In this document: positions 10,249-17,893 of the stretch, one piece after another
Layout: every line of letters starts with the position of its first letter
How positions within the stretch are numbered: the stretch's first letter is position 1
From: CAZTVF01 sp964616985
GTDB taxonomy: Bacteria; Planctomycetota; Phycisphaerae; SM23-33
NCBI GenBank assembly: GCA_964616985.1
Contig: CAZTVF010000042.1
Span: 1-37,824, forward strand
Length of the DNA stretch: 37,824 nt
Direction: 5' to 3'
The notes under the pieces: generated by a model
What the model saw: only the letters and a program-made list of their open reading frames with translations
Told to the model about the DNA's origin: nothing
The model's database searches: none
Made by a program: the position numbers and the translations under genes

Positions 10249-11379
10249 TTAGAACAGCTTTCCGGCTGCCTTCTTGCGTTCGAAGGTATTGCCGGCGCGC
10301 TGGGTGACGAGGCCCTTGAGCATCAGCATGGTCATCGTGCTCATGACCTTGCCGCTTTCGATGCCGCTGCGGCGGGCCAGGTCGTCCACTGACAGCGGCC
10401 CATCGACCAGCAGGCCCGCCAGCGTCTTCTCGACCTCGTTCATCGCCGCCGACAGCAGCGGGGCGGGGGCGGGCTCGTCGGCGGGCGTGATCTTCGACCC
10501 GACCTCGCCGAGATGCTCCAGGATGTCCGGCAGGCATTGGGCGAGGATCGTGCCGTTGCGGATGAGTTCATTGGTGCCCTGGCTGGCGATGGAATCCACT
10601 CGCCCGGGCAGGGCGAAGACCTGGCGGCCTTGCTCCGCCGCCACGCGCGCCGTGATCAGCGATCCGCTCCGCCTCGCCGCCTCCACCACCAGCACGCCCA
10701 GCGAGAGGCCCGAGATGATGCGGTTGCGCGTGGGGAAGTTGCCGGACAGCACCGCCGTCCGCATGGGCAGTTCCGACACCAGGGCCCCGTGTCCGTCCGC
10801 GATCTGCTCGAACAGGTCGCTGTTCTCCGGCGGGTAGTGCTGGCACAGGCCGCAGCCCATGACGGCGATGGTCCTGCCGCCCGCGGCCAAGGCCCCGCGA
10901 TGTGCGGCCGCGTCGATCCCGCGGGCGCCGCCTGACATCACCGTGAAGCCGGCGCGGGCCAGGTTCTGCGCGAAGCGGTCGGCCTGCTCCAGGCCGTATT
11001 GGGTGCATTGCCGCGAGCCGACGATGCCGAAACCGATGGCATCGCATTCCTCGATCCGCCCGCGGCCGTAGAGCACCGGCGGGTAGTCGTAAAGGTTCTT
11101 GAGGCCGCCGGGGTAGCGGGCATCTTCATAATGAAGGATTTCGACGCCGCGCTTGGCGGCCTCGGCGATCTCTTCGTCGATGTCCTTGTCGGTGACCGCC
11201 GCCATCGCCGCCGCCGTCTTCTCGCCCACGCCCTCGACGCGCCGCCACTGGCCCGGCCCGGCGGCTGCCACGCCCTCGACGCCCTCGAACGCCTCGACGA
11301 GTCGCTTGAACAGCACCGGCCCCACACCCGCGGCGAGGTGAAGGCGGAGATAGGCACGAAGTTTGTTGTCGTCACCCAT
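10249..11379 (-). CDS. dprA: DNA-processing protein DprA
   Basis: The 376-residue protein is a DprA/Smf homologue. DprA binds incoming single-stranded DNA in the cytoplasm and loads RecA during natural transformation. The N-terminal part has a helix-hairpin-helix-like segment (residues about 15-65). The central Rossmann-like domain carries the hallmark sequences GSRQCTQYG, SGGARGIDAAAHRGAL and FPTRNRIISGLS. The C-terminal 65 residues look like the DML1 winged helix (GPLSVDDLARRSGI). All parts are present and length is normal. It suggests DNA uptake and recombination ability, although no other competence gene is in the window. The start lies in a weak AAGGGTG context. Confidence 0.95.
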   Translation of the reverse strand: MGDDNKLRAYLRLHLAAGVGPVLFKRLVEAFEGVEGVAAAGPGQWRRVEGVGEKTAAAMAAVTDKDIDEEIAEAAKRGVEILHYEDARYPGGLKNLYDYPPVLYGRGRIEECDAIGFGIVGSRQCTQYGLEQADRFAQNLARAGFTVMSGGARGIDAAAHRGALAAGGRTIAVMGCGLCQHYPPENSDLFEQIADGHGALVSELPMRTAVLSGNFPTRNRIISGLSLGVLVVEAARRSGSLITARVAAEQGRQVFALPGRVDSIASQGTNELIRNGTILAQCLPDILEHLGEVGSKITPADEPAPAPLLSAAMNEVEKTLAGLLVDGPLSVDDLARRSGIESGKVMSTMTMLMLKGLVTQRAGNTFERKKAAGKLF

Positions 11380-11518
11380 GGTTCACCCTTGTCTCCCAAC
11401 GCGCGATAGATTACCGGTGCGAGCTTGCTTCATCCAGAGCCAATGTCGCAGTGCAGATGCGAGCGCGACCCAGAGACGGACCGACCCACGCAGTGGGCCG
11501 GCGTTGGGGACGCGCACG

Positions 11519-13525
11519 TCAGCAGAACAGCAGCGGCAGGTAGTCGGGCACGACGTTGTAGGGCGGCAGCTTGCCGGTGGCAATGTCGTACAGACGCTCG
11601 TGCGTGGTGCGGGCGGCGGTGACGATGGGCTCGTAAGGCCGCCCGCAGACGTCGTAGAAACCGATGTTCCAGTTCTCGCCATCGAAGCGGCCGATCACCG
11701 GCTCGTCATAGTGCGTGAAGTAGTGCACGCCCACGCACCACGGCATGGCCGCGGCGTTCTCGACGTACACGCGGAACGCCTCGCCGCGCTGGTGCTGGTC
11801 GCGCACGTGCCCGATGCCGCTGGCCGGCAGCCCCACGTCCAGCGCCCCGAAGTGCCACTCGCCGATCATCACGGGCTTGTTCAGCCGCTCGCTGATCGCC
11901 CCCAGGTCATCGGGCACCCGCTGACGGTAGCAGTTGACGCTGAAGACGTCGAACACCGCCATCGCCTCGATGGCCCACTCCGGCGGCACGGTGTAATACC
12001 GCGCCCCCAGGTTCAGGTGGTGCTTGTCCACCTTGCGGCACTCCTGGCTGAGCAGCGAGAACAGCCGCTCCACCATCGTGCCGCTGAAGGCCTCCATGTC
12101 CGCCTGCGCCGCCGGGCTGGGCCGCTGCGCGAACCGCCCGTGCGTCATCTCCGCCAGCGTCACCTTCATGCCCCACGCCGCGGCCAGGCCCGCGTCGTCG
12201 TGGTACTTGGCGGCCAGGAACCTCGCGAACTTCTCTCGCGTGTGCGAGCGGTCGCCCACGGCCAGCATGCCCTCGACGGGCGTCTCCTGGGCAAAGCCCC
12301 ACGTGGGCTCGTTCATCAGGAAGTAGCCGATGAATGCCGGATCGTCGGCCGTCACCTTGAGCTGCTGGGCGAAGTCGTGCGCGTCGCGGGCGAACTGCGG
12401 CGAGAAGACGTCGGGGAAGTCGCGGTACACCATCGGCGTGTGCTCGAACGTCAGCCCCAGCGGCCTGACGTAGGGGAAGCCCGCCGCGCGGGCCATCTCC
12501 CAGTCGGACCAGTTGGCGACGGTGTTGAAGCCGCTGTGCTTGAGCTGCGCGAGGGCGATCTGGCTCCAGGCCGCCCGCCACTTGGGGCCAAACGCGCGGA
12601 TGAAGTTGGCGCCGAGGTAGTTGATCGTGGGCCCGGTCACGGGGTTTTCGGCGTAGATCTCCGCGAACTCGCCGTCGCGCGGGGGCATCCACGACAGGGC
12701 CTTTTCCAGCCCGCGGTAGGCGCCGGCGATGCTGGGCCTGACGCAGTCCATTCCGGCCGACCAGAACGCGCAGCCGGCGGGATCGACCAGCCACCAGCGC
12801 TCGCCATCGTGGTGCGTGCGGAAGAAGCCGGTGGCGGGGAAGCGAACCTTCTCGCAGCCGCCCCATTGCGAGTAACCGGCCGGCCAGGTCTGGCGGGGGG
12901 CGTCATCGAGCTGCTGGCGGAGGCGGTGAGTGACCTCGAGCACGTCGCGCGACTTCTGCGGCCAATCGTGCAACTCGCTCTGACCCAGCGGGTCCACCAG
13001 CGAGCCTGCCGGCAGGAGGATGTCGTCCAGCAGCGGGGGCGCCTCGGCCGCCGCGGTGATGGCGGTGGTGCACCAGCGGAAGTTCAGCGGGCTCTTGCGG
13101 ATCAGTTCGAGCCTCATGCGGTCGACGCGGGCGAGGTCGATGCGCTGGCCCGCGCACAGCGGTTTCAGCCACGCCCCCTCGCGCTCGTACCGCCAGCGGT
13201 TGAACTGGATCGCCTCCAGCGGCACGCGCATGCGGGCGGAACACTGGTTGAGCATCGTGAAGACCATCTGGAAGGCCGGCCCGCCTTCGCCCTCCTGCAG
13301 GGTCAGCTGCAGGATGCCCGAAAATTTGCCATCGGCCAGCATGTCGGCCCACAGGTAGTTCGCGCCCACCAGCGCGCCCGGCGCGAAGGAGTAGGCCAGG
13401 CCGTCGCCCAAGGCCGCGGCCTCGTACCACGTCGCGCCGGCGATAGGGGACGGCGTCGCGTCCAGCTTGAGTTGCCCGATCAGCTTCTCCGGCCTCAGCA
13501 CGATAGGGGTGTAATGCTTGTTCAT
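11519..13525 (-). CDS. GH50-like (beta-agarase type) clan GH-A glycoside hydrolase
   Basis: The protein has 668 residues from the ATG at 13525. A longer open frame upstream runs through repeat DNA and is rejected. The N-terminal 200 residues look like a beta-sandwich. The rest is a TIM barrel with the two expected glutamates: E406 in FLMNEPTWG (acid/base) and E556 in MIGEWHFGALD (nucleophile), 150 residues apart. The second motif and the following DGENWNIGFYDV stretch resemble GH50 beta-agarases from memory. There is no signal peptide, so a cytoplasmic role on imported oligosaccharides is likely. Exact substrate is not proven; agarose oligomers or another galactan are possible. It follows the SGNH hydrolase gene on the same strand, separated by 305 bases of repeats. 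A heptad repeat ends 10 bases before its start codon. Confidence 0.8.
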   Translation of the reverse strand: MNKHYTPIVLRPEKLIGQLKLDATPSPIAGATWYEAAALGDGLAYSFAPGALVGANYLWADMLADGKFSGILQLTLQEGEGGPAFQMVFTMLNQCSARMRVPLEAIQFNRWRYEREGAWLKPLCAGQRIDLARVDRMRLELIRKSPLNFRWCTTAITAAAEAPPLLDDILLPAGSLVDPLGQSELHDWPQKSRDVLEVTHRLRQQLDDAPRQTWPAGYSQWGGCEKVRFPATGFFRTHHDGERWWLVDPAGCAFWSAGMDCVRPSIAGAYRGLEKALSWMPPRDGEFAEIYAENPVTGPTINYLGANFIRAFGPKWRAAWSQIALAQLKHSGFNTVANWSDWEMARAAGFPYVRPLGLTFEHTPMVYRDFPDVFSPQFARDAHDFAQQLKVTADDPAFIGYFLMNEPTWGFAQETPVEGMLAVGDRSHTREKFARFLAAKYHDDAGLAAAWGMKVTLAEMTHGRFAQRPSPAAQADMEAFSGTMVERLFSLLSQECRKVDKHHLNLGARYYTVPPEWAIEAMAVFDVFSVNCYRQRVPDDLGAISERLNKPVMIGEWHFGALDVGLPASGIGHVRDQHQRGEAFRVYVENAAAMPWCVGVHYFTHYDEPVIGRFDGENWNIGFYDVCGRPYEPIVTAARTTHERLYDIATGKLPPYNVVPDYLPLLFC

Positions 13526-13535
13526 GCGGGAGAAA

Positions 13536-13564
13536 GTAACCAGTAAACGGTAAACAGTAAACAG
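13536..13564 (-). repeat. Heptad tandem repeat just upstream of the GH50-like start
   Basis: Read on the minus strand this is four 7-base units of the GTTTACT type (the last GGTTACT), ending 10 bases before the ATG at 13525. A matching four-unit array ends 9 bases before coaB (20669-20695). Confidence 0.75.
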
Positions 13565-13592
13565 AGATGAGCATCCGCGCGGTTTGCGTCCC

Positions 13593-13616
13593 GTAGGGTG
13601 GACAGGCGTGCCCACC
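13593..13616. repeat. Family A palindrome, copy 1
   Basis: GTAG followed by a self-complementary GGTGGACAGGCGTGCCCACC. It is the most diverged of four copies in the window; the others are at 14889, 22507 and 22625. Confidence 0.75.
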
Positions 13617-13664
13617 AGTCGATTTGACTGCGCCCGTGGCGACGCTGGCGGGCGGCGGCCCGAT

Positions 13665-13740
13665 GGCGGCTTGTCCGTTCGGCGCTGTGGCAGCTCAAGG
13701 GCGTCCATCAGCCGCTACAGCGCCGAACGGGCAAGCCGCC
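13665..13740. repeat. Long inverted repeat, 27-base arms
   Basis: Arms 13665-13691 and 13714-13740 are complementary at 25 of 27 positions, with a 22-base loop. Each arm contains CCGTTCGGCGCTGT. There is no T-run after it, so it is not a typical terminator. Confidence 0.8.
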
Positions 13741-13757
13741 TTCAGACCATGGGGGCA

Positions 13758-13814
13758 CGATCCGTCCGGTGGGGTGGGCCGCCGTACGCGAAACCGCAAG
13801 CGAGGAGAGGATCG
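13758..13814 (+). repeat. Family B element, copy 1
   Basis: The core CGTACGCGAAACCGCAAGCG (13783-13802) is preceded by GGCCGC. Outer arms CGATCC (13758-13763) and GGATCG (13809-13814) are complementary, placing the core in a loop. Copies 2 and 3 are at 14994 and 30896. Confidence 0.7.
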
Positions 13815-13830
13815 GTGTCGTTGGTGAGGT

Positions 13831-14832
13831 CTATCCCCGCAGCGTTTGCCCGATGATGCCCGAGAGGTTCTGCGCCATCTCTTCAAACCCGCTGTCGATG
13901 GGGTGGCAGATGTCGGCCGAGAGCCCGGTGACGCGGGTGAGCACGTCGCGCCCGTCGACGTGGACGAGCTTGGGCAGGTTGATCGCGGCGATGGCGTCGC
14001 GGACGACGCGGCGGAAGGCGGCGGCCTTGGGGTCGCCTTCGTAGTCCATCCGGAAGGGGAACATGTCGATGCAGAAGATCCACTTCTCGCGGCGGGCGGC
14101 GGCGAAGACATCGAGGAACGTCTTCACGCGTTCGGCAAACGCCTCCACGTCGATGCGGTTCACCAGGTTGATGCCCAGTTCCAGAACGGCGAAATCCCAG
14201 TCGTCGCGCTGGGCGAGGTATTGGCCGATCTCCGCCTCCAGCCACGCCCCGCCGCCGAAGCCGATGTTCAGCACGTCCACGCCCAGCAGGTGCCCTGTCC
14301 GCAGGATGTACGTGCCCGTCGGGTGCGAGCACGAGTACCCCTGCGTGATGGACGAGCCGTATGCCAGCATCCGCCGCGAGGGCAACTGCTCCGGCCGCGG
14401 GGGCTCTATGTCGCCTTCGATGTCCATCAGACGCAGCGGCACGTCGTGCGGCAGTGCGATGCGGCACAGTCGCGGGTCGAAGGCGTGGCCTTGCTCTTTC
14501 GCGATCCGCTGCAGGAGCGTGATGTGGTCGGGCAGCTTGATCTCGATCTCGGTGGGGTGGTCCCACACCATCACGCGGGGCCGCAGCGTGAAGCATCCGG
14601 CCAGCACGTCCGCGGGCCCGAAGCTCGAACTGGTCGCCAGCTTGACCTTCGCCGAGGGGCCCTTGAGGTTGAAGCGGATCTCGCACCCGGCTGGGTAGGT
14701 CGCCAAGCCCTGCACGCTGGGGTTGAGTTTCGCCCGCAGAGCGTCGGGGATTCGGCACAGTAACTCGCCCTCGCCCTGCGAGGGTTTGATCAGTTCCGCC
14801 ACGTTATGCAGCCATGCGTTCTTGTAGATCAT
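13831..14832 (-). CDS. SGNH/GDSL-type hydrolase
   Basis: The 333-residue protein has an N-terminal beta-sandwich-like region (about 1-150) and a C-terminal SGNH hydrolase domain. Block I is GSSITQG at 159-165, with S161 as likely nucleophile. A Gly-rich turn (GFGGG) lies at 191-195, block III is LGIN with N222, and the Asp/His pair is D307 and H310 in DICHP. All four blocks are present, so it should be an active esterase or lipase-type enzyme, probably removing acyl groups from a carbohydrate. It has no signal peptide. The GH50-like gene lies next downstream, which suggests linked sugar degradation, but the 305-base repeat gap weakens the operon case. The gene is flanked on both sides by same-orientation copies of repeat families A and B. 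Confidence 0.85.
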   Translation of the reverse strand: MIYKNAWLHNVAELIKPSQGEGELLCRIPDALRAKLNPSVQGLATYPAGCEIRFNLKGPSAKVKLATSSSFGPADVLAGCFTLRPRVMVWDHPTEIEIKLPDHITLLQRIAKEQGHAFDPRLCRIALPHDVPLRLMDIEGDIEPPRPEQLPSRRMLAYGSSITQGYSCSHPTGTYILRTGHLLGVDVLNIGFGGGAWLEAEIGQYLAQRDDWDFAVLELGINLVNRIDVEAFAERVKTFLDVFAAARREKWIFCIDMFPFRMDYEGDPKAAAFRRVVRDAIAAINLPKLVHVDGRDVLTRVTGLSADICHPIDSGFEEMAQNLSGIIGQTLRG

Positions 14833-14888
14833 GCCCGGATTGTCCGCAGCGCGACGCGATTGTCAAGCATCGCCCCGAGGCATGGTCC

Positions 14889-14912
14889 GTAGGGTGGGCA
14901 GGCATGCCCACC
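14889..14912. repeat. Family A palindrome, copy 2
   Basis: GTAG followed by GGTGGGCAGGCATGCCCACC, which can fold with 8-base GGTGGGCA/TGCCCACC arms. It has the same orientation as copy 1. Confidence 0.8.
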
Positions 14913-14993
14913 AAAACGTGGCGAATGTCTCACACGGTCGTGGCGGGAAGCAACGCCGGATTGTCTCGTCCGCGAGAGGCACGGATTTGCCGT

Positions 14994-15054
14994 AGAATCC
15001 ACTCGGAGAGGCCGCCGTACGCGAAACCGCAAGCGGTGATCGGGGGTGGATTCT
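14994..15054 (+). repeat. Family B element, copy 2
   Basis: The core matches copy 1 exactly at 15016-15035, preceded by GGCCGC. Outer arms AGAATCCAC (14994-15002) and GTGGATTCT (15046-15054) are perfectly complementary but differ in sequence from the arms of copy 1. Confidence 0.75.
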
Positions 15055-15194
15055 CTTCTCTCCATCGCTCTGTGAGAGGGGGTGGGCGGGTTGTTGTGTT
15101 CCCAAAAACGCCTTGACCATCGGGGGCGGGGCGAGTACAAGTGACGCTCTTTGGTCGTGGGCGGTAGCATTGCGCCTACGCAGGTAACGTGCCT

Positions 15195-16289
15195 ATGGCA
15201 GAGAAGATGGGAAAACCTGAAGATCTAGCCGTTCTGCGGCAGAGGATCGACGAACTGGACCGCCAGATTGTCGACCTGCTCAATGAACGCGCCAAGGTCG
15301 TCATCCATGTCGGCCGGGCCAAGCAGGCCAACGGCACGCCCATCTACGCCCCCGATCGCGAGCACGCGGTGCTCCAGCGGATCGCCGACATGAACCCCGG
15401 GCCCTTGCCCCAGCGCACGCTCCAGGCCATCTACCGCGAGCTGATGAGCGGCTCGTTCGCGCTGGAAAAGCCCCTGATGATCGGGTACCTGGGGCCCCAG
15501 GGCAGCCATTCGCACATGGCCGCCCAGCGGAAGTTCGGCGCGTCGGTGGAATACCGCCCGCTGGCCGACATCCGCGCGGTGTTCGAGGAGGTCGTCCGCG
15601 GCCACTGCGATCTGGGCCTGGTGCCCATCGAGAACAGCGTCGGCGGCGGCATCATCGACACGATGGACAGCTTCATCACCACCAACGTCCGCATCTGTGC
15701 CGAGGTGGTCGTCGACATCCATCACAACCTGCTGGCCAACTGCCCGCCAGAGCAGATCAAGGTCATCGCCTCCAAGCCCGAGATCTTCGCCCAGTGCCGC
15801 AACTGGCTGTCGACCAGCTTCAACGAGGTCCAGCTGCTGCCGGTGGCCAGCAGTTCCAAGGCGGCAGAGATGGCGGCGGCCGAGCAGGGCCTGGCCGCGA
15901 TCGGCTCGACGCTGGCGGCCGAGATCTACGGCCTCAATACCATCTTCGCCAACATCGAAGACAACCCAAATAACATGACGCGGTTCTTTGTGATCTCCAA
16001 CTCGGCCGCCAAGCGGACGGGGCAGGACAAGACCGCGATGATTTTCACCACGGCCCACAAGGCCGGGGCGCTGGTGGACGTGCTGAACGTGTTTGCGCGG
16101 CACGGCATCAACCTGACGAATATTGACACGCGGCCCTCCAGCCGGCGGAACTGGGAGTACTTCTTCTTCGTCGATGCCGAAGGGCACAGCGAAGACCCCA
16201 ACTTCATCGAGGCCCTCGACGAAGTCCGCCCGCACTGCGGCGAACTGCACGTGCTGGGCAGTTTCCCCAAGGCCGTGGACAAGGTGTGA
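15195..16289 (+). CDS. pheA: Bifunctional chorismate mutase/prephenate dehydratase (P-protein)
   Basis: The 364-residue cytoplasmic enzyme converts chorismate to prephenate and then to phenylpyruvate, for phenylalanine synthesis. Residues about 8-85 are an AroQ-type chorismate mutase helix bundle (LRQRIDELDRQIVDLLNERA). The prephenate dehydratase domain runs from IGYLGPQGSHSHMAA to NMTRFFVIS, including VPIENSVGGGI and the catalytic TRF motif. The C-terminal ACT domain has GALV and a NIDTRP segment in place of the usual IESRP, so phenylalanine feedback is likely but may be altered. The ATG at 15195 is used; a GTG at 15189 in frame is also possible, and the Shine-Dalgarno sequence is weak. It is the first gene of the plus-strand run. 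Confidence 0.95.
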   Translation: MAEKMGKPEDLAVLRQRIDELDRQIVDLLNERAKVVIHVGRAKQANGTPIYAPDREHAVLQRIADMNPGPLPQRTLQAIYRELMSGSFALEKPLMIGYLGPQGSHSHMAAQRKFGASVEYRPLADIRAVFEEVVRGHCDLGLVPIENSVGGGIIDTMDSFITTNVRICAEVVVDIHHNLLANCPPEQIKVIASKPEIFAQCRNWLSTSFNEVQLLPVASSSKAAEMAAAEQGLAAIGSTLAAEIYGLNTIFANIEDNPNNMTRFFVISNSAAKRTGQDKTAMIFTTAHKAGALVDVLNVFARHGINLTNIDTRPSSRRNWEYFFFVDAEGHSEDPNFIEALDEVRPHCGELHVLGSFPKAVDKV

Positions 16290-16304
16290 GGGACGGAAGA
16301 AGAA

Positions 16305-16332
16305 GGCAATTGGCAATAGGCAATTGGCAATA
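16305..16332 (+). repeat. GGCAATT/GGCAATA heptad array after pheA
   Basis: Four perfect 7-base units alternate GGCAATT and GGCAATA, starting 16 bases after the pheA stop. A second 7-base pattern (ACAGAAG twice) follows before tpiA. The same GAAGAAGGCAATTGGCAAT entry sequence recurs after the STAS gene at 33767. Confidence 0.8.
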
Positions 16333-16404
16333 GGCGGAAGAAACAGAAGACAGAAGACTGAATCACGATCTGTGGATCGGGATAGATAGAAACAAGGAGT
16401 GACG

Positions 16405-17160
16405 ATGTCACGGAAGCTTTTCATTGCGGGTAACTGGAAAATGAACACGTCGGCCGCCAGCGGCGTGGCCCTGGCCGAGGCGTTGGTGAAGGAAATGGGC
16501 TCGAGCGACGCGGTGGACCTCGCCGTGTGCCCGCCGTTCGTTTACCTCTCGGCCATCAGCAAGGCCGTCGCCGGCAGCAAGATCGCCGTGGGCGCCCAGG
16601 ACATGTTCTACGAGAACGACGGCGCGTTCACCGGCGAGATCTCCGGGGCGATGCTCAAGGACGTCGGCTGCAAGTACGTCATCCTGGGCCACAGCGAGCG
16701 CCGGCATATCATTGGCGAGACCGACGAGCTGATCAACCGTAAGATGATCAAGGCGCTGGCCGACGGCCTGCTGCCGATCTTCTGCGTGGGCGAACTGCTC
16801 GAGGAACGCCAGGGCGGCAAGACCAACGACGTCGTCACGCGGCAGATCAAGCGCGGCATGGAAGGCATTTCCAAGGCCGACGCCGCCAAGGTGACGATCG
16901 CATACGAGCCCGTCTGGGCAATCGGAACGGGCGTGGTCGCCTCGCCGCAGCAGGCGCAGGAAGTGCACGCGATGATTCGCGCCTTGCTGACGAGCATGTA
17001 CGACGCCGGCCTGGCGCAGGGCCTGCGGATCCAGTACGGCGGGTCGGTCAAGGCCTCCAACGCCAAGGAACTGCTGGGCCAGCCTGACATCGACGGCGCA
17101 CTGGTCGGCGGTGCAAGCTTGAAGGCGGCGGACTTCGTCGGTATCGTCAAGGCCGTCTAA
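16405..17160 (+). CDS. tpiA: Triosephosphate isomerase
   Basis: The 251-residue TIM-barrel enzyme interconverts dihydroxyacetone phosphate and glyceraldehyde 3-phosphate in glycolysis. The substrate and catalytic residues are visible: N10 and K12 in GNWKMN, H96 in GHSERR, and E168 in AYEPVWAIGTG, with the phosphate-binding YGGSV and GALVGGASL loops near the end. Length is typical. The ATG at 16405 is chosen because AAGGAG (16394-16399) sits 5 bases upstream; an in-frame GTG at 16399 overlaps that site. secG follows 54 bases later, a common gene order. Confidence 0.97.
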   Translation: MSRKLFIAGNWKMNTSAASGVALAEALVKEMGSSDAVDLAVCPPFVYLSAISKAVAGSKIAVGAQDMFYENDGAFTGEISGAMLKDVGCKYVILGHSERRHIIGETDELINRKMIKALADGLLPIFCVGELLEERQGGKTNDVVTRQIKRGMEGISKADAAKVTIAYEPVWAIGTGVVASPQQAQEVHAMIRALLTSMYDAGLAQGLRIQYGGSVKASNAKELLGQPDIDGALVGGASLKAADFVGIVKAV

Positions 17161-17214
17161 CGCAACGGAACCCTCCTCCGCCGCTGATGCGGAAGGTTAA
17201 ATAGAGAGAGCGAC

Positions 17215-17793
17215 ATGGCAACTTTTCTTTCGACGCTGTTCCTGGTGGTCTGTGTCCTGCTGATCATCGTGGTGCTGCTGCAGAAGGGGCGCGGCGGCGG
17301 CCTGGGCGCCGCCCTGGGCGGCGGGGCGGGGCAATCCGCCTTCGGCACGCGAACGGGCGATGTCTTCACGTGGGTCACCATCGTGCTGACGGCGCTGTTC
17401 CTGCTGCTGGCCATCATCACCACGGTCGTCTATCGCCCGCCGGTCACGCCGGTGGACATGCCCGTGTTCGATCCTCCGGCCTGGCCGGCAGGGGCGAGCA
17501 AGGAAATCCCGGTGAACATGGCCGTCCCGGGCGCCAAGGACGACACGGTCATCCATTACACGCTGGACGGCACGACGCCGACGGACAAGTCGCCCGCCTA
17601 TGCCAAGAGCGCGATCATGGTTGCCGAAGGCACGACCCTCAAGGCCGTCGCCATTCGTCACAGCCGCTCCAGCAAGGTGCACGAAGTGAAGTACGAGCGT
17701 CCGCAACTGAACACGGCCGCCCCGGCGACGGCGCCGGTGGAGGCCCCGGCCACGCGGCCCGCGGCCTCGGCGGCGACCGCGCCGGCCCTGTAA
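17215..17793 (+). CDS. secG: SecG with an added chitobiase-type C-terminal domain
   Basis: The 192-residue protein begins as a normal SecG, a small subunit of the SecYEG translocon. TM1 is at about 4-22, the Gly-rich cytoplasmic loop with VLLQKGRGGGLGAALGGG follows, and TM2 is at about 51-72. Normal SecG would end soon afterwards. Here residues 90-160 add a small beta domain with IHYTLDGTTPT and TLKAVAI, typical of the CHB_HEX_C_1 domain found at the end of beta-hexosaminidases and surface proteins, then an Ala/Pro-rich tail. With both SecG termini on the outer face of the membrane, this domain should be periplasmic. The fusion is unusual. No frameshift or stop separates the parts. The upstream gene is tpiA. 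Confidence 0.9.
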   Translation: MATFLSTLFLVVCVLLIIVVLLQKGRGGGLGAALGGGAGQSAFGTRTGDVFTWVTIVLTALFLLLAIITTVVYRPPVTPVDMPVFDPPAWPAGASKEIPVNMAVPGAKDDTVIHYTLDGTTPTDKSPAYAKSAIMVAEGTTLKAVAIRHSRSSKVHEVKYERPQLNTAAPATAPVEAPATRPAASAATAPAL

Positions 17794-17893
17794 GGCGCGC
17801 TATCGTGATAGCATGGGATGGCGCCTCCTGCCGATTGGCGGGAGGCTGCCACCCCCGATCCATGATCAGGCCGCCAGTGTAACGGGAGACCAC

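Larger units (their letters stand above)
13526..13830. other. 305-base repeat-rich gap between the SGNH and GH50-like genes
   Basis: No gene is supported here. In order it holds a heptad repeat (13536-13564), a family A palindrome (13593-13616), a 27-base-arm inverted repeat (13665-13740), and a family B element (13758-13814). Several short open frames cross it, but they only translate the repeats. Confidence 0.7.
14833..15194. other. 362-base divergent intergenic region before pheA
   Basis: This separates the minus-strand SGNH gene from plus-strand pheA and should hold both promoters. It contains family A copy 2 (14889-14912) and family B copy 2 (14994-15054). No coding frame is supported, and I could not assign promoter boxes with confidence. 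Confidence 0.6.
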
